DNA of 64,000 nucleotides from positions 901,796-965,795 of the forward strand of contig NZ_FOXJ01000001.1 in the NCBI RefSeq assembly GCF_900115685.1, in the 5' to 3' direction. The notes beneath the pieces were generated by a model. It worked only from the letters and a program-made list of their open reading frames with translations, was not told the DNA's origin and ran no database searches. Made by a program: the position numbers and the translations under genes. This DNA comes from Variovorax sp. 770b2. GTDB taxonomy: Bacteria > Pseudomonadota > Gammaproteobacteria > Burkholderiales > Burkholderiaceae_C. Position 1 is the stretch's first letter; each line of letters starts with the position of its first letter. Below are positions 35,663 to 44,802 of this stretch, piece after piece.

Positions 35663-38539
35663 ATGAGCGATTCCTCTACGCCCACGGCGTACACCGCCTA
35701 TCAAGGCAACACCTACCTCTTCGGCGGCAACGCGCCCTATGTCGAAGAGATGTACGAAAACTACCTCTCCAATCCCGGCAGCGTTCCCGACAACTGGCGT
35801 TCGTACTTCGACGCCCTGCAGAACGTGCCCGCGGCCGACGGCACCAACACCCGCGACGTACCGCACCTGCCGGTCATCAACGCTTTCGCCGAGCGCGCCA
35901 AGCAGGGCACGACCAAGGTCGTGCAGGCCAGCGGCGCCGACTCCGAACTCGGCCGCAAGCGCACCTCCGTCCAGCAGCTGATCGCCGCCTACCGCAACGT
36001 CGGCGCACGCTGGGCCGACCTGGATCCCCTGAAGCGCGCCGAGCGCCCGGCCATTCCGGAGCTCGAGCCCTCGTTCTACGGCTTCACCGATGCCGACCTC
36101 GAGACGGTGTTCAACACCAGCAACACCTTCTTCGGCAAGGAGACCATGTCGCTGCGCGACCTGCTCAACGCCTTGCGCGAAACGTACTGCGGCACGATGG
36201 GCGCCGAGTACATGTACACCACCGACCAGAACCACAAGCGCTGGTGGCAGCAGCGGCTGGAAAGCGCCCGCACCAACCCGCAACTGAACGCGGACCAGAA
36301 GAAGCACGTGCTCAACCGCCTGACCGCGGCCGAGGGCCTGGAGCGCTTCCTGCACACCAAGTACGTCGGCCAGAAGCGCTTCTCGCTCGAAGGCGGCGAG
36401 AGCTTCATCGTCTCGATGGACGAACTGATCACCCAGGCCGGCGCCAAGGGCGTGCAGGAAATCGTGATCGGCATGGCCCACCGCGGCCGCCTGAACGTGC
36501 TGGTCAATTCGCTGGGCAAGATGCCCGCCGACCTGTTCGCAGAGTTCGACCACACCGCCCCCGAAGAGCTGCCCAGCGGCGACGTGAAGTACCACCAGGG
36601 CTTCAGCTCGGACGTGACCACCCCCGGCGGCCCGGTGCATTTGAGCCTCGCGTTCAACCCCTCGCACCTTGAAATCGTGAACCCTGTGGTCGAAGGCTCG
36701 GTGCGCGCCCGCATGGACCGCCGCGCCGACCCGCTGGGCAAGCAGGTGCTGCCCGTCATCGTGCACGGCGACGCCGCCTTCGCAGGCCAGGGCGTCGTGA
36801 TGGAAACGCTGGCGCTGGCCGAGACCCGTGGCTACTCCACCGGCGGCACGGTGCACATCGTCATCAACAACCAGATCGGCTTCACCACCAGCGACCCGCG
36901 CGACAGCCGCTCGACGCTGTATTGCACCGACATCGTCAAGATGGTCGATGCGCCGGTGCTGCACGTGAACGGCGACGACCCCGAAGCCGTGGTGCTCGCC
37001 ACCCAGCTCGCGCTGGACTTCCGCATGGAATTCCAGAAGGACGTGGTCGTGGACATCATCTGCTTCCGCAAGCTCGGCCACAACGAGCAGGACACCCCCT
37101 CGCTCACGCAGCCGCTCATGTACAAGAAGATCGCCCAGCACCCCGGCACGCGCAAGCTGTATGCCGACAAGCTGGCCGCTCAGGGCCTGGGCGACACGCT
37201 GGGCGACGACATGGTCAAGGCGCAGCGCGCGGCCTTCGACGAAGGCAAGAACACCGTCGATCCGGTGCTCACCAACTTCAAGAGCAAGTACGCCGTCGAC
37301 TGGAGCCCGTACCTCAACAAGAAGTGGACCGACGCCGGCGACACCGCCATCCCGTCGTCCGAGTGGAAGCGCCTGGCCGAGAAGATCACCACGGTGCCGG
37401 CCGGCTTCACGGTGCACCCGCTCGTGAAGAAGGTGCTGGACGACCGCGCCGCCATGGGCCGCGGCGACGTCAACGTCGACTGGGGCATGGGCGAGCACAT
37501 GGCCTTCGCCTCGCTGGTGGCCAGCGGCTACCCGGTGCGCCTGTCGGGCGAAGACTCGGGCCGCGGCACGTTCACGCACCGCCACGCCGTGCTGCACGAC
37601 CAGAACCGCGAGAAGTTCGACACCGGCACCTTCACGCCGCTGCAGAACGTGGCCGAGAACCAGGCCCCGTTCGTCGTGATCGACTCGATCCTGTCGGAAG
37701 AGGCCGTGCTCGCGTTCGAATACGGCTACGCCTCGAACGACCCGAACACGCTCGTCATCTGGGAAGCCCAGTTCGGCGACTTCGTGAACGGCGCGCAAGT
37801 GGTGATCGACCAGTTCATCGCCTCGGGCGAAGTGAAGTGGGGCCGCGTCAACGGCTTGACGATGATGCTGCCGCACGGCTACGAAGGCCAGGGCCCGGAG
37901 CACAGCTCGGCGCGCCTGGAACGCTTCATGCAGCTGAGCGCCGACACCAACATGCAGGTGGTGCAGCCCACCACGGCCAGCCAGATCTTCCACGTGCTGC
38001 GCCGCCAGATGGTGCGCAACCTGCGCAAGCCGCTGGTCATCATGACGCCCAAGTCGCTGCTGCGGAACAAGGACGCGACCTCGCCGTTGTCCGAGTTCAC
38101 CAAGGGCAGCTTCCAGACCGTCATTCCCGACAGCAAGGGCCTGAAGGCCGAGAAGGTCAAGCGCCTGATCGCCTGCTCGGGCAAGGTCTACTACGACCTG
38201 GCCAAGAAGCGCGAAGAGCAGGGCAGCGACGACGTGGCGATCATCCGCGTCGAGCAGCTCTACCCGTTCCCGCACAAGGCGTTTGCGGCCGAGATCAAGA
38301 AGTACCCGAACCTCGCGGACGTGGTGTGGTGCCAGGACGAGCCGCAGAACCAGGGCGCCTGGTTCTTCGTGCAGCACTACATCCACGAAAACATGCAGGA
38401 CGGCCAGAAGCTGGGCTACTCCGGCCGTGCCGCTTCGGCATCGCCGGCGGTCGGGTACTCGCACCTGCACCAGGAACAGCAGAAGGCGCTCGTCGATGGC
38501 GCATTTGGCAAGCTCAAGGGCTTCGTGCTGACCAAGTAA
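35663..38539 (+). CDS. sucA: 2-oxoglutarate dehydrogenase E1 component
   Basis: A 958-residue thiamine diphosphate enzyme that decarboxylates 2-oxoglutarate in the TCA cycle and succinylates SucB lipoyl groups. The N-terminal E2-binding segment NTYLFGGNAPYVEEMYENYL, the MAHRGRLNVLVN substrate region, HGDAAFAGQGVVMETL (ThDP site) and HGYEGQGPEHSSARLERF are all visible. It heads sucA-sucB-GNAT-lpdA-zapE. The leader contains a switch-like structure next to the ribosome-binding site. Confidence 0.98.
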   Translation: MSDSSTPTAYTAYQGNTYLFGGNAPYVEEMYENYLSNPGSVPDNWRSYFDALQNVPAADGTNTRDVPHLPVINAFAERAKQGTTKVVQASGADSELGRKRTSVQQLIAAYRNVGARWADLDPLKRAERPAIPELEPSFYGFTDADLETVFNTSNTFFGKETMSLRDLLNALRETYCGTMGAEYMYTTDQNHKRWWQQRLESARTNPQLNADQKKHVLNRLTAAEGLERFLHTKYVGQKRFSLEGGESFIVSMDELITQAGAKGVQEIVIGMAHRGRLNVLVNSLGKMPADLFAEFDHTAPEELPSGDVKYHQGFSSDVTTPGGPVHLSLAFNPSHLEIVNPVVEGSVRARMDRRADPLGKQVLPVIVHGDAAFAGQGVVMETLALAETRGYSTGGTVHIVINNQIGFTTSDPRDSRSTLYCTDIVKMVDAPVLHVNGDDPEAVVLATQLALDFRMEFQKDVVVDIICFRKLGHNEQDTPSLTQPLMYKKIAQHPGTRKLYADKLAAQGLGDTLGDDMVKAQRAAFDEGKNTVDPVLTNFKSKYAVDWSPYLNKKWTDAGDTAIPSSEWKRLAEKITTVPAGFTVHPLVKKVLDDRAAMGRGDVNVDWGMGEHMAFASLVASGYPVRLSGEDSGRGTFTHRHAVLHDQNREKFDTGTFTPLQNVAENQAPFVVIDSILSEEAVLAFEYGYASNDPNTLVIWEAQFGDFVNGAQVVIDQFIASGEVKWGRVNGLTMMLPHGYEGQGPEHSSARLERFMQLSADTNMQVVQPTTASQIFHVLRRQMVRNLRKPLVIMTPKSLLRNKDATSPLSEFTKGSFQTVIPDSKGLKAEKVKRLIACSGKVYYDLAKKREEQGSDDVAIIRVEQLYPFPHKAFAAEIKKYPNLADVVWCQDEPQNQGAWFFVQHYIHENMQDGQKLGYSGRAASASPAVGYSHLHQEQQKALVDGAFGKLKGFVLTK

Positions 38540-38593
38540 TCCAAGCCTCTTTTCACACGAACACCCTCAAGAAAAACACGGAGCAATCTCCAA

Positions 38594-39862
38594 ATGTCTA
38601 TCGTAGAAGTCAAAGTCCCCCAGCTTTCCGAATCCGTGGCCGAAGCCACCATGCTCACCTGGAAGAAGAAGGCCGGCGAAGCCGTCGCCGTCGATGAAAT
38701 CCTGATCGAGATCGAGACCGACAAGGTCGTGCTGGAAGTGCCCGCGCCCTCGGCGGGCGTGCTGGCTGAAATCGTGCAGCCCGATGGCGCCACCGTGGTG
38801 GCCGAGCAGCTGATCGCCAGGATCGACACCGAAGGCAAGGCCGCCGCCGCCGCGCCTGCAGCAGCACCCGCTGCCGCAGCGCCAGCCGCAGCAGCGCCTG
38901 CGCCGGCCGCCGCGGCCGCTGCAGCCACCGGTGGTTCGAAGTCGGACGTTGCCATGCCCGCCGCTGCCAAGCTGCTGGCCGACAACAACCTGAAGACCGC
39001 CGACGTTGCCGGCACCGGCAAGGACGGCCGCGTCACCAAGGGCGACGTGCTCGGCGCCGTGGCTTCGGGCGCCAAGCCTGCGGCGGCTCCCGTTGCCGCA
39101 CCGGCTGCCAAGCCCGCACTGCAGCAAGTCGCCTCGCCGACGGGCTCGCCCGACCTGGGCGAGCGTCCGGAGCAGCGCGTGCCGATGAGCCGCCTGCGCG
39201 CCCGCATCGCCGAGCGCCTGCTGCAGTCGCAATCGACCAACGCGATCTTGACGACCTTCAACGAAGTGAACATGGCGCCCGTCATGGAACTGCGCAAGCG
39301 CTTCCAGGACAGCTTCACCAAGGAACACGGCGTGAAGCTGGGCTTCATGTCCTTCTTCGTGAAGGCGGCGGTGCACGCGCTCAAGAAGTACCCGGTGATC
39401 AATGCCTCGGTCGACGGCAACGACATCCTGTACCACGGCTACTTCGACATCGGCATCGCCGTCGGTTCGCCGCGCGGCCTGGTGGTGCCGATCCTGCGCA
39501 ATGCCGACCAGATGAGCTTTGCCGACATCGAGAAGAAGATCGCCGAGTACGGCAAGAAGGCGCAAGACGGCAAGCTGGGCATCGAAGAGATGACCGGCGG
39601 CACGTTCTCCATCTCCAATGGCGGCACCTTCGGCTCGATGCTCTCCACGCCGATCATCAACCCGCCCCAGTCCGCGATCCTCGGCGTGCACGCCACCAAG
39701 GACCGCGCGGTGGTGGAGAACGGGCAGATCGTCATCCGCCCGATGAACTACCTGGCCATGAGCTACGACCACCGCATCATCGACGGCCGCGAAGCCGTGC
39801 TGGGCCTGGTCGCCATGAAGGAAGCGCTGGAAGATCCGTCGCGCCTCTTGTTCGACATCTGA
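38594..39862 (+). CDS. sucB: Dihydrolipoamide succinyltransferase (E2 of 2-oxoglutarate dehydrogenase)
   Basis: A 422-residue E2 core with one lipoyl domain ([15 protein letters not shown], lysine near residue 43), an Ala/Pro linker, the E3-binding domain ([20 protein letters not shown]) and the succinyltransferase catalytic domain ending in [18 protein letters not shown] with the active His. Spacing to sucA is 54 bases. The GNAT gene follows after 16 bases. Confidence 0.97.
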   Translation: MSIVEVKVPQLSESVAEATMLTWKKKAGEAVAVDEILIEIETDKVVLEVPAPSAGVLAEIVQPDGATVVAEQLIARIDTEGKAAAAAPAAAPAAAAPAAAAPAPAAAAAAATGGSKSDVAMPAAAKLLADNNLKTADVAGTGKDGRVTKGDVLGAVASGAKPAAAPVAAPAAKPALQQVASPTGSPDLGERPEQRVPMSRLRARIAERLLQSQSTNAILTTFNEVNMAPVMELRKRFQDSFTKEHGVKLGFMSFFVKAAVHALKKYPVINASVDGNDILYHGYFDIGIAVGSPRGLVVPILRNADQMSFADIEKKIAEYGKKAQDGKLGIEEMTGGTFSISNGGTFGSMLSTPIINPPQSAILGVHATKDRAVVENGQIVIRPMNYLAMSYDHRIIDGREAVLGLVAMKEALEDPSRLLFDI

Positions 39863-39878
39863 TCCACGCGCGCTGCCG

Positions 39879-40343
39879 ATGGAGTGGTATTGCAAGTCTT
39901 TCGACGCTCTGACGGCGCCGGAGCTCTACGCGATCCTGTCGGCGCGCAGCGAAGTCTTTGTCGTGGAGCAGCGCTGCGTGTACCTGGACCCGGATGGCAA
40001 GGACGCGCAGGCGCATCACCTCTTCGCGCTGGACGATGGCGCAGAGGGCCGGCCGCAGGTGGCTGCGTACCTGCGGCTGCTGCCGCCGGGCGTGTCGTAC
40101 GAGGAAGCCTCGATCGGGCGCGTCCTGACGGGCATCGCGTACCGCGGCCAGGGCATCGGGCAAGAGCTCCTGAACCAGGGGCTCCTGCAAGCGGGCAAGC
40201 TCTGGCCCGATGCCGCGTTGAGGATCGGCGCGCAGGCCTACCTGCAGAAGTTGTATGAGTCGGCGGGCTTTGCCAAGGTGGGCGAGCCCTACGACGAAGA
40301 CGGGATACCGCACATCGAGATGGTGCGGCGCGTTCATCACTAA
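39879..40343 (+). CDS. ElaA-like GNAT acetyltransferase
   Basis: A 154-residue GNAT-fold protein resembling ElaA: LYAILSARSEVFVVEQRCVY near the N-terminus and an acetyl-CoA loop GIAYRGQGIGQELL. The substrate (protein lysine, small amine or other) is unknown. It lies 16 bases after sucB and 15 bases before lpdA, inside the 2-oxoglutarate dehydrogenase operon, so it is co-expressed with this complex. The ribosome-binding site is weak. Confidence 0.85.
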   Translation: MEWYCKSFDALTAPELYAILSARSEVFVVEQRCVYLDPDGKDAQAHHLFALDDGAEGRPQVAAYLRLLPPGVSYEEASIGRVLTGIAYRGQGIGQELLNQGLLQAGKLWPDAALRIGAQAYLQKLYESAGFAKVGEPYDEDGIPHIEMVRRVHH

Positions 40344-40358
40344 ATTTTCGAGAATCAA

Positions 40359-41786
40359 ATGACCAAACAATTCGACGTCATCGTGATCGGCGGCGGACCC
40401 GGCGGTTACATCGCCGCGATCCGCGCGGCGCAACTGGGCTTCAACGTGGCCTGCATCGACGAGTGGAAGAACGCCAAGGGCGGTCCCGCGCTGGGCGGCA
40501 CCTGCACGAACGTGGGCTGCATTCCCTCGAAGGCGCTGCTGCAATCGTCGGAGCACTTCGAGCACGCCGGCCACGGCTTTGCGGACCATGGCATCAAGGT
40601 GTCGGGCCTCGCGCTGGACATCGACAAGATGCTGGCCCGCAAGGACCAGGTCGTGAAGCAGAACAACGACGGCATCACCTACCTGTTCAAGAAGAACAAG
40701 ATCACGTCGTTCCACGGCCGTGGCTCGTTCGTGAAGGCCGCCGAAGGCGGCTACGAGATCAAGGTGGCGGGCGCTGCCGAGGAAACCATCGTCGGCAAGC
40801 ACATCATCGTGGCCACGGGCTCCAATGCCCGCGCGCTGCCGGGTGCGGCCTTCGACGAAGAGAACATCTTGTCGAACGACGGCGCGCTGCGCATCGGCGC
40901 CGTGCCCAAGAAGCTCGCGCTGATCGGCTCGGGCGTGATCGGCCTGGAAATGGGTTCGGTGTGGCGCCGCCTCGGCTCGGAAGTGACGGTGCTCGAAGCG
41001 CTGCCCACCTTCCTGGGCGCGGTGGACGAGCAGATCGCCAAGGAAGCCAAGAAGGCGTTCGACAAGCAGGGCCTGAAGATCGAACTGGGCGTGAAGGTCG
41101 GCGAGATCAAGTCGGGCAAGAAGGGCATCTCGATCGCCTGGACCAACGCCAAGGGCGAAGCCCAGGTGCTGGACGTCGACAAGCTGATCGTCTCGATCGG
41201 CCGCGTGCCCAACACCATCGGCCTGGCTGCCGACGCCGTGGGCCTGGCGCTGGACGAACGCGGTGCCATCACCGTGGACGGCGACTGCAAGACGAACCTG
41301 CCCAACGTGTGGGCGATCGGCGACGTGGTGCGCGGCCCGATGCTCGCGCACAAGGCCGAGGAAGAGGGCGTTGCCGTGGCCGAGCGCATTGCCGGCCAGC
41401 ACGGTCACGTCAACTTCAACACGATTCCCTGGGTGATCTACACGCACCCCGAGATCGCGTGGGTCGGCCAGACCGAGCAGCAGCTCAAGGCCGAAGGCCG
41501 CGCCTACAAGGCCGGCAGCTTCCCGTTCCTGGCGAACGGCCGCGCGCGCGCGCTGGGCGATACGACGGGCATGGTCAAGTTCCTGGCCGATGCGACGACC
41601 GACGAGATCCTGGGCGTGCACATGGTGGGCCCGCAGGTCAGCGAGCTGATCTCCGAAGCCGTGGTGGCCATGGAGTTCAAGGCGAGCGCTGAGGACATCG
41701 CGCGCATCTGCCACGCGCACCCGTCGCTGTCGGAAGCCACCAAGGAAGCCGCCCTGGCGGTGGACAAGCGCACGCTCAACTTCTAA
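40359..41786 (+). CDS. lpdA: Dihydrolipoamide dehydrogenase (E3 of 2-oxoglutarate dehydrogenase)
   Basis: A 475-residue E3 without a lipoyl domain. FAD motif [18 protein letters not shown], redox disulfide [19 protein letters not shown] motif [12 protein letters not shown] and the C-terminal [17 protein letters not shown] with the catalytic His are present. It is distinct from the PDH-linked E3 at 25686, so each 2-oxoacid complex has its own E3 gene. A REP-like repeat follows the stop. Confidence 0.97.
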   Translation: MTKQFDVIVIGGGPGGYIAAIRAAQLGFNVACIDEWKNAKGGPALGGTCTNVGCIPSKALLQSSEHFEHAGHGFADHGIKVSGLALDIDKMLARKDQVVKQNNDGITYLFKKNKITSFHGRGSFVKAAEGGYEIKVAGAAEETIVGKHIIVATGSNARALPGAAFDEENILSNDGALRIGAVPKKLALIGSGVIGLEMGSVWRRLGSEVTVLEALPTFLGAVDEQIAKEAKKAFDKQGLKIELGVKVGEIKSGKKGISIAWTNAKGEAQVLDVDKLIVSIGRVPNTIGLAADAVGLALDERGAITVDGDCKTNLPNVWAIGDVVRGPMLAHKAEEEGVAVAERIAGQHGHVNFNTIPWVIYTHPEIAWVGQTEQQLKAEGRAYKAGSFPFLANGRARALGDTTGMVKFLADATTDEILGVHMVGPQVSELISEAVVAMEFKASAEDIARICHAHPSLSEATKEAALAVDKRTLNF

Positions 41787-41794
41787 GGATGTTC

Positions 41795-41870
41795 GCCCTC
41801 CGGCTTGCCGCTTCGCGGACTGCGCCACCCCTCGCGGGGAAGGCTCGGTCGCCTTGGGGCGGCCCGGCGG
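41795..41870 (-). repeat. REP-like palindromic element, copy 2 (inverted)
   Basis: Read on the minus strand this block is CGCCGGGCCGCCCCA, then a CCCC-GCGA-GGGG hairpin, then CCGC-GAA-GCGG, then GGAGGGC. This is the same module order as at 6738-6810. The 15-base core is identical, while the hairpins keep pairing with different bases. Confidence 0.55.
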
Positions 41871-41886
41871 CGACCTGAGGTCTATC

Positions 41887-42984
41887 TTGAGCGTCAAAGA
41901 GGCTTACGAAAAGGAACTCGCCGCGCGCGGGTTCCAGAGCGATCCCGCGCAACTGCACGCCGTGGAGGCGCTGGATCGCTGCGCGAACGAATGGGCCGAG
42001 TACAAGGCCCAGCGTTCCAATGCGCTGAAGAAGTTCATCAACCGGCCCGAGCTGCCGCGCGGCGTCTACATGTACGGTGGCGTCGGGCGGGGCAAGAGCT
42101 TCCTGATGGACCTGTTCTTCAACGCGGTGCCGCTGCGCCGCAAGACGCGCCTGCACTTCCACGAATTCATGCGCGAGGTGCACCGCGAGCTGCGCGAGTT
42201 GCAGGGCACGGTCAACCCGCTGGACGAGTTGGGGCTGCGCATCTCCAAGCGCTACAAGCTCATTTGCTTCGACGAGTTCCACGTGGCGGACATCACCGAC
42301 GCGATGATTCTTCATCGGCTGCTGGTGTCGCTGTTCGAGAACGGCGTGGGCTTCGTCACCACCTCCAATTTCAAGCCCGACGACCTGTATCCCGGCGGGC
42401 TGCACCGCGACCGCATCCTGCCCGCGATCGCGCTGCTCAACGAGAAGCTGGAAGTGCTCAGCGTGGACAACGGCACCGACTACCGGCGCCGCACGCTCGA
42501 GCAATTGCGCATGTACCTCACGCCGAACGATGCGTCGACGGAAAAGGAAATGCGCAAGGCCTTCGACAAGCTGGCCGAGACGGCCGACGAAAGCCCGGTG
42601 CTGCACATCGAGGCGCGCGAGATCCGCGCGCGGCGCAAGGCCGGCGGCGTGGTCTGGTTCGACTTCAAGACGCTCTGCGGCGGACCGCGCTCGCAGAACG
42701 ACTACCTGGAGATCGCGAGCCAGTTCCACACCGTGCTCCTGTCCGACGTGCCGCACATGCCGGTGCGCATGGCCTCGGAAGCACGCCGTTTCACCTGGCT
42801 GATCGACGTCTTGTACGACCGGCGCGTGAAGCTCATCATGTCGGCTGAGGTTCCGCCGGAGGCGTTGTACACCGAGGGTCCGCTGGCGCACGAGTTTCCG
42901 CGCACGGTTTCCCGGCTCACCGAAATGCAATCGAGCGAGTTCCTCTCCCTGGAACGCCGCATCGTCGATACCCGACTCACATGA
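41887..42984 (+). CDS. zapE: Cell division protein ZapE (AFG1-like ATPase)
   Basis: A 365-residue AAA-like ATPase linked to Z-ring function and, in mitochondrial AFG1 relatives, to respiratory-complex protein turnover. Walker A is GGVGRGKSFLMD, Walker B is LICFDEFHVADITDA and the sensor region is TTSNFKPDDLY. I chose TTG 41887 (LSVKEAYEKELAARGF) because a TGAGGT ribosome-binding site precedes it; an in-frame TTG at 41854 lies inside the repeat. Its stop overlaps the next start by four bases. Confidence 0.92.
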   Translation: MSVKEAYEKELAARGFQSDPAQLHAVEALDRCANEWAEYKAQRSNALKKFINRPELPRGVYMYGGVGRGKSFLMDLFFNAVPLRRKTRLHFHEFMREVHRELRELQGTVNPLDELGLRISKRYKLICFDEFHVADITDAMILHRLLVSLFENGVGFVTTSNFKPDDLYPGGLHRDRILPAIALLNEKLEVLSVDNGTDYRRRTLEQLRMYLTPNDASTEKEMRKAFDKLAETADESPVLHIEAREIRARRKAGGVVWFDFKTLCGGPRSQNDYLEIASQFHTVLLSDVPHMPVRMASEARRFTWLIDVLYDRRVKLIMSAEVPPEALYTEGPLAHEFPRTVSRLTEMQSSEFLSLERRIVDTRLT

Positions 42985-43646
42985 AAAAAATCGCCCTTGC
43001 CTTGCTGATGACGTTGGCCAGCCTTCCGCTCTGGGCGCAGTCGAACGCCGCGGCGGGCAACGCCAATCTCGATGCCGAACGCAGCCGGCTGTCCACCGAG
43101 CGCGAGGCGATCGAAGCGCGCTTCGTGAAGGAGCGCGCGGCCTGCTACAAGAAGTTCGCGGTCGAGGACTGCCTGCGCGAAAGCCGCGGCCGCAGGCGCA
43201 CGGAACTCGACAGCATCAAGCGCCAGGAAACGGCGATCAACGACATCCAGCGCCAGCGCGCCGGTGCCGCGGAGTTGCAGAAGCTCGACCAGAAGGCCGC
43301 GACGCAACGCCCGGCGGACACCACCGAGAAGAAGGAGCAGTCGCAGCAGGGCCAGAAAGACCGCGAGCAGCGCGCAGCCGACCATGCAACCAGCCGTGCC
43401 GCCACGGCCGCCGAGGCGGCCGAGCGCCAGCGACAGTTCGACGACAAGCAGAAGGCGCACGCCGATGCGGAGGCCAAGGCCGCGCAACGCCGCGCCGAGG
43501 CGCCGACAGCGGCCGCGCAGTTCGCCGACAAGCAGAAGAAGGCCGAAGAGCACAGGGCCAGCCGCGAGCGGCAGAACACCAACCGCACCAAGCCGCGCGG
43601 CGCGCCGCTGCCGCCGGCCACGGCCGCATCGGCGCCGGCGCGCTGA
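42981..43646 (+). CDS. Secreted coiled-coil protein, unknown function
   Basis: A 221-residue protein with a signal peptide (KKIALALLMTLASLPLWAQ). The mature part is almost wholly charged helix (Glu, Arg, Lys, Gln, Ala) and likely coiled coil, with two cysteines in the conserved-looking RAACYKKFAVEDCLRESR. The C-terminus is Pro/Ala-rich. No enzyme domain is visible. It overlaps zapE by four bases, so it is co-translated with it. Confidence 0.75.
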   Translation: MKKIALALLMTLASLPLWAQSNAAAGNANLDAERSRLSTEREAIEARFVKERAACYKKFAVEDCLRESRGRRRTELDSIKRQETAINDIQRQRAGAAELQKLDQKAATQRPADTTEKKEQSQQGQKDREQRAADHATSRAATAAEAAERQRQFDDKQKAHADAEAKAAQRRAEAPTAAAQFADKQKKAEEHRASRERQNTNRTKPRGAPLPPATAASAPAR

Positions 43647-43701
43647 GCACATCGGCACCGACGCGTTGAGCATCAACGCCGACGCGCCGAGGGCCCGGCG
43701 A

Positions 43702-44490
43702 TCAGGCCGTTGCGGTGGCCGCTGCCGCTGTAGGCAGCGGGTCGAGCTTCAGCACGGCGATCGAGATGTTGTCGCCCGTTCCGCGGGCCCGGCGACGCGC
43801 TTCTCCCACCAGGATCTCGACCGCGTCGCGCGGCGGCTGCGCATACAGCACGCTCGCCAGTTCCGCGGGGCTGAAGTAGTGCCAGAGCCCATCGCTGCAC
43901 GCCATCAGCAGGTCGCCCGTCTGCATCTTCGGGATGTAGTGCGGGTCGATGGGCGGCGGCGTCGTGGCCATACCCAGGCAGCCGAGCAGGATGTTGCCTT
44001 GCGGATGCACGTTGGCCTCGGCCTCGCTGATCTGGCCGCGGTCGACCAGCGCCTGCACATACGAATGGTCGCGCGTGCGCTTGATCAATTGCCCGTCGTG
44101 AAAGTGATAGATGCGTGAGTCGCCCGCATGAATCCACGCGCAGTCGCCCTTGGGGTTCATGAGAAACGCAGCCAGCGTGCTGTGCGGCTCCTGCTCGCTG
44201 GAGATCGCGGTGAGCTTGATGACCGTGTGCGCGTCGTCGAGCAGTTGGCGCAGCACCGCCTCGGGGTCGTCGCGGTCGGGGTGGTAGCGCGTAAAGAGCT
44301 GGCGCGCGGTCATCAGCACCTGGTCGGAGGCCTTGCGGCCACCGCTGCGCCCGCCCATTCCATCGGCGATGACGCCCAGGACACAGCCCGGCGTGCGCGG
44401 ATGGCTCATCATCAACACCTGGTCCTGTTGATAGGGGCGGTCTCCCTTGTGGAGTCCGGTGGCGGCGGCAAGTCGAAAGCCTTGGGTCAT
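43702..44490 (-). CDS. PP2C-family serine/threonine protein phosphatase
   Basis: A 262-residue phosphatase. Metal-binding motifs are visible: GDRPYQQDQVLM near the N-terminus, GVIADGMGGRSGGRKAS, WIHAGDSRIYHF, LLMACSDGLWHYF and TGDNISIAVLKL. There is no membrane segment. No cognate Ser/Thr kinase is in the window. ATG 44490 gives the standard N-terminus. It is divergent from the YdcH-like gene across 66 bases. Confidence 0.92.
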   Translation of the reverse strand: MTQGFRLAAATGLHKGDRPYQQDQVLMMSHPRTPGCVLGVIADGMGGRSGGRKASDQVLMTARQLFTRYHPDRDDPEAVLRQLLDDAHTVIKLTAISSEQEPHSTLAAFLMNPKGDCAWIHAGDSRIYHFHDGQLIKRTRDHSYVQALVDRGQISEAEANVHPQGNILLGCLGMATTPPPIDPHYIPKMQTGDLLMACSDGLWHYFSPAELASVLYAQPPRDAVEILVGEARRRARGTGDNISIAVLKLDPLPTAAAATATA

Positions 44491-44556
44491 GAGCACATGT
44501 GCGCCAAAGGCGCGCTTCCTGTCTTCTCGTAAATTCGTATCAGGACGTATTATCGA

Positions 44557-44802
44557 ATGAACATGCGCCGCGCAAACCCTGCGTTCGCACACCCACCGTT
44601 GGACTCCAATCTCCACTCCCTTTCCCGCCAACTGATCGAACTGCGCATCGAGCATGCCGATCTGGACGCCACCATCGACCGCCTCGCCGAAGCCTCGCCG
44701 CAAGACGAGCTCCTGCTGCGGCGCCTGAAGAAGCGCCGTCTCGCGCTGCGCGACCAGATCACGCGCGTGGAGAACATGCTCGATCCGAGAGAGCCCGCGT
44801 GA
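44557..44802 (+). CDS. DUF465 / YdcH-like small protein
   Basis: An 81-residue protein. The core LIELRIEHADLDATIDRLAE ... LLLRRLKKRRLALRDQITRVE is the DUF465 helical-hairpin pattern. Function is not established. An alternative start at 44563 is possible. Its stop overlaps the GTG start of dinG (GTGA, 44799-44802), which suggests coupled translation. Confidence 0.85.
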   Translation: MNMRRANPAFAHPPLDSNLHSLSRQLIELRIEHADLDATIDRLAEASPQDELLLRRLKKRRLALRDQITRVENMLDPREPA

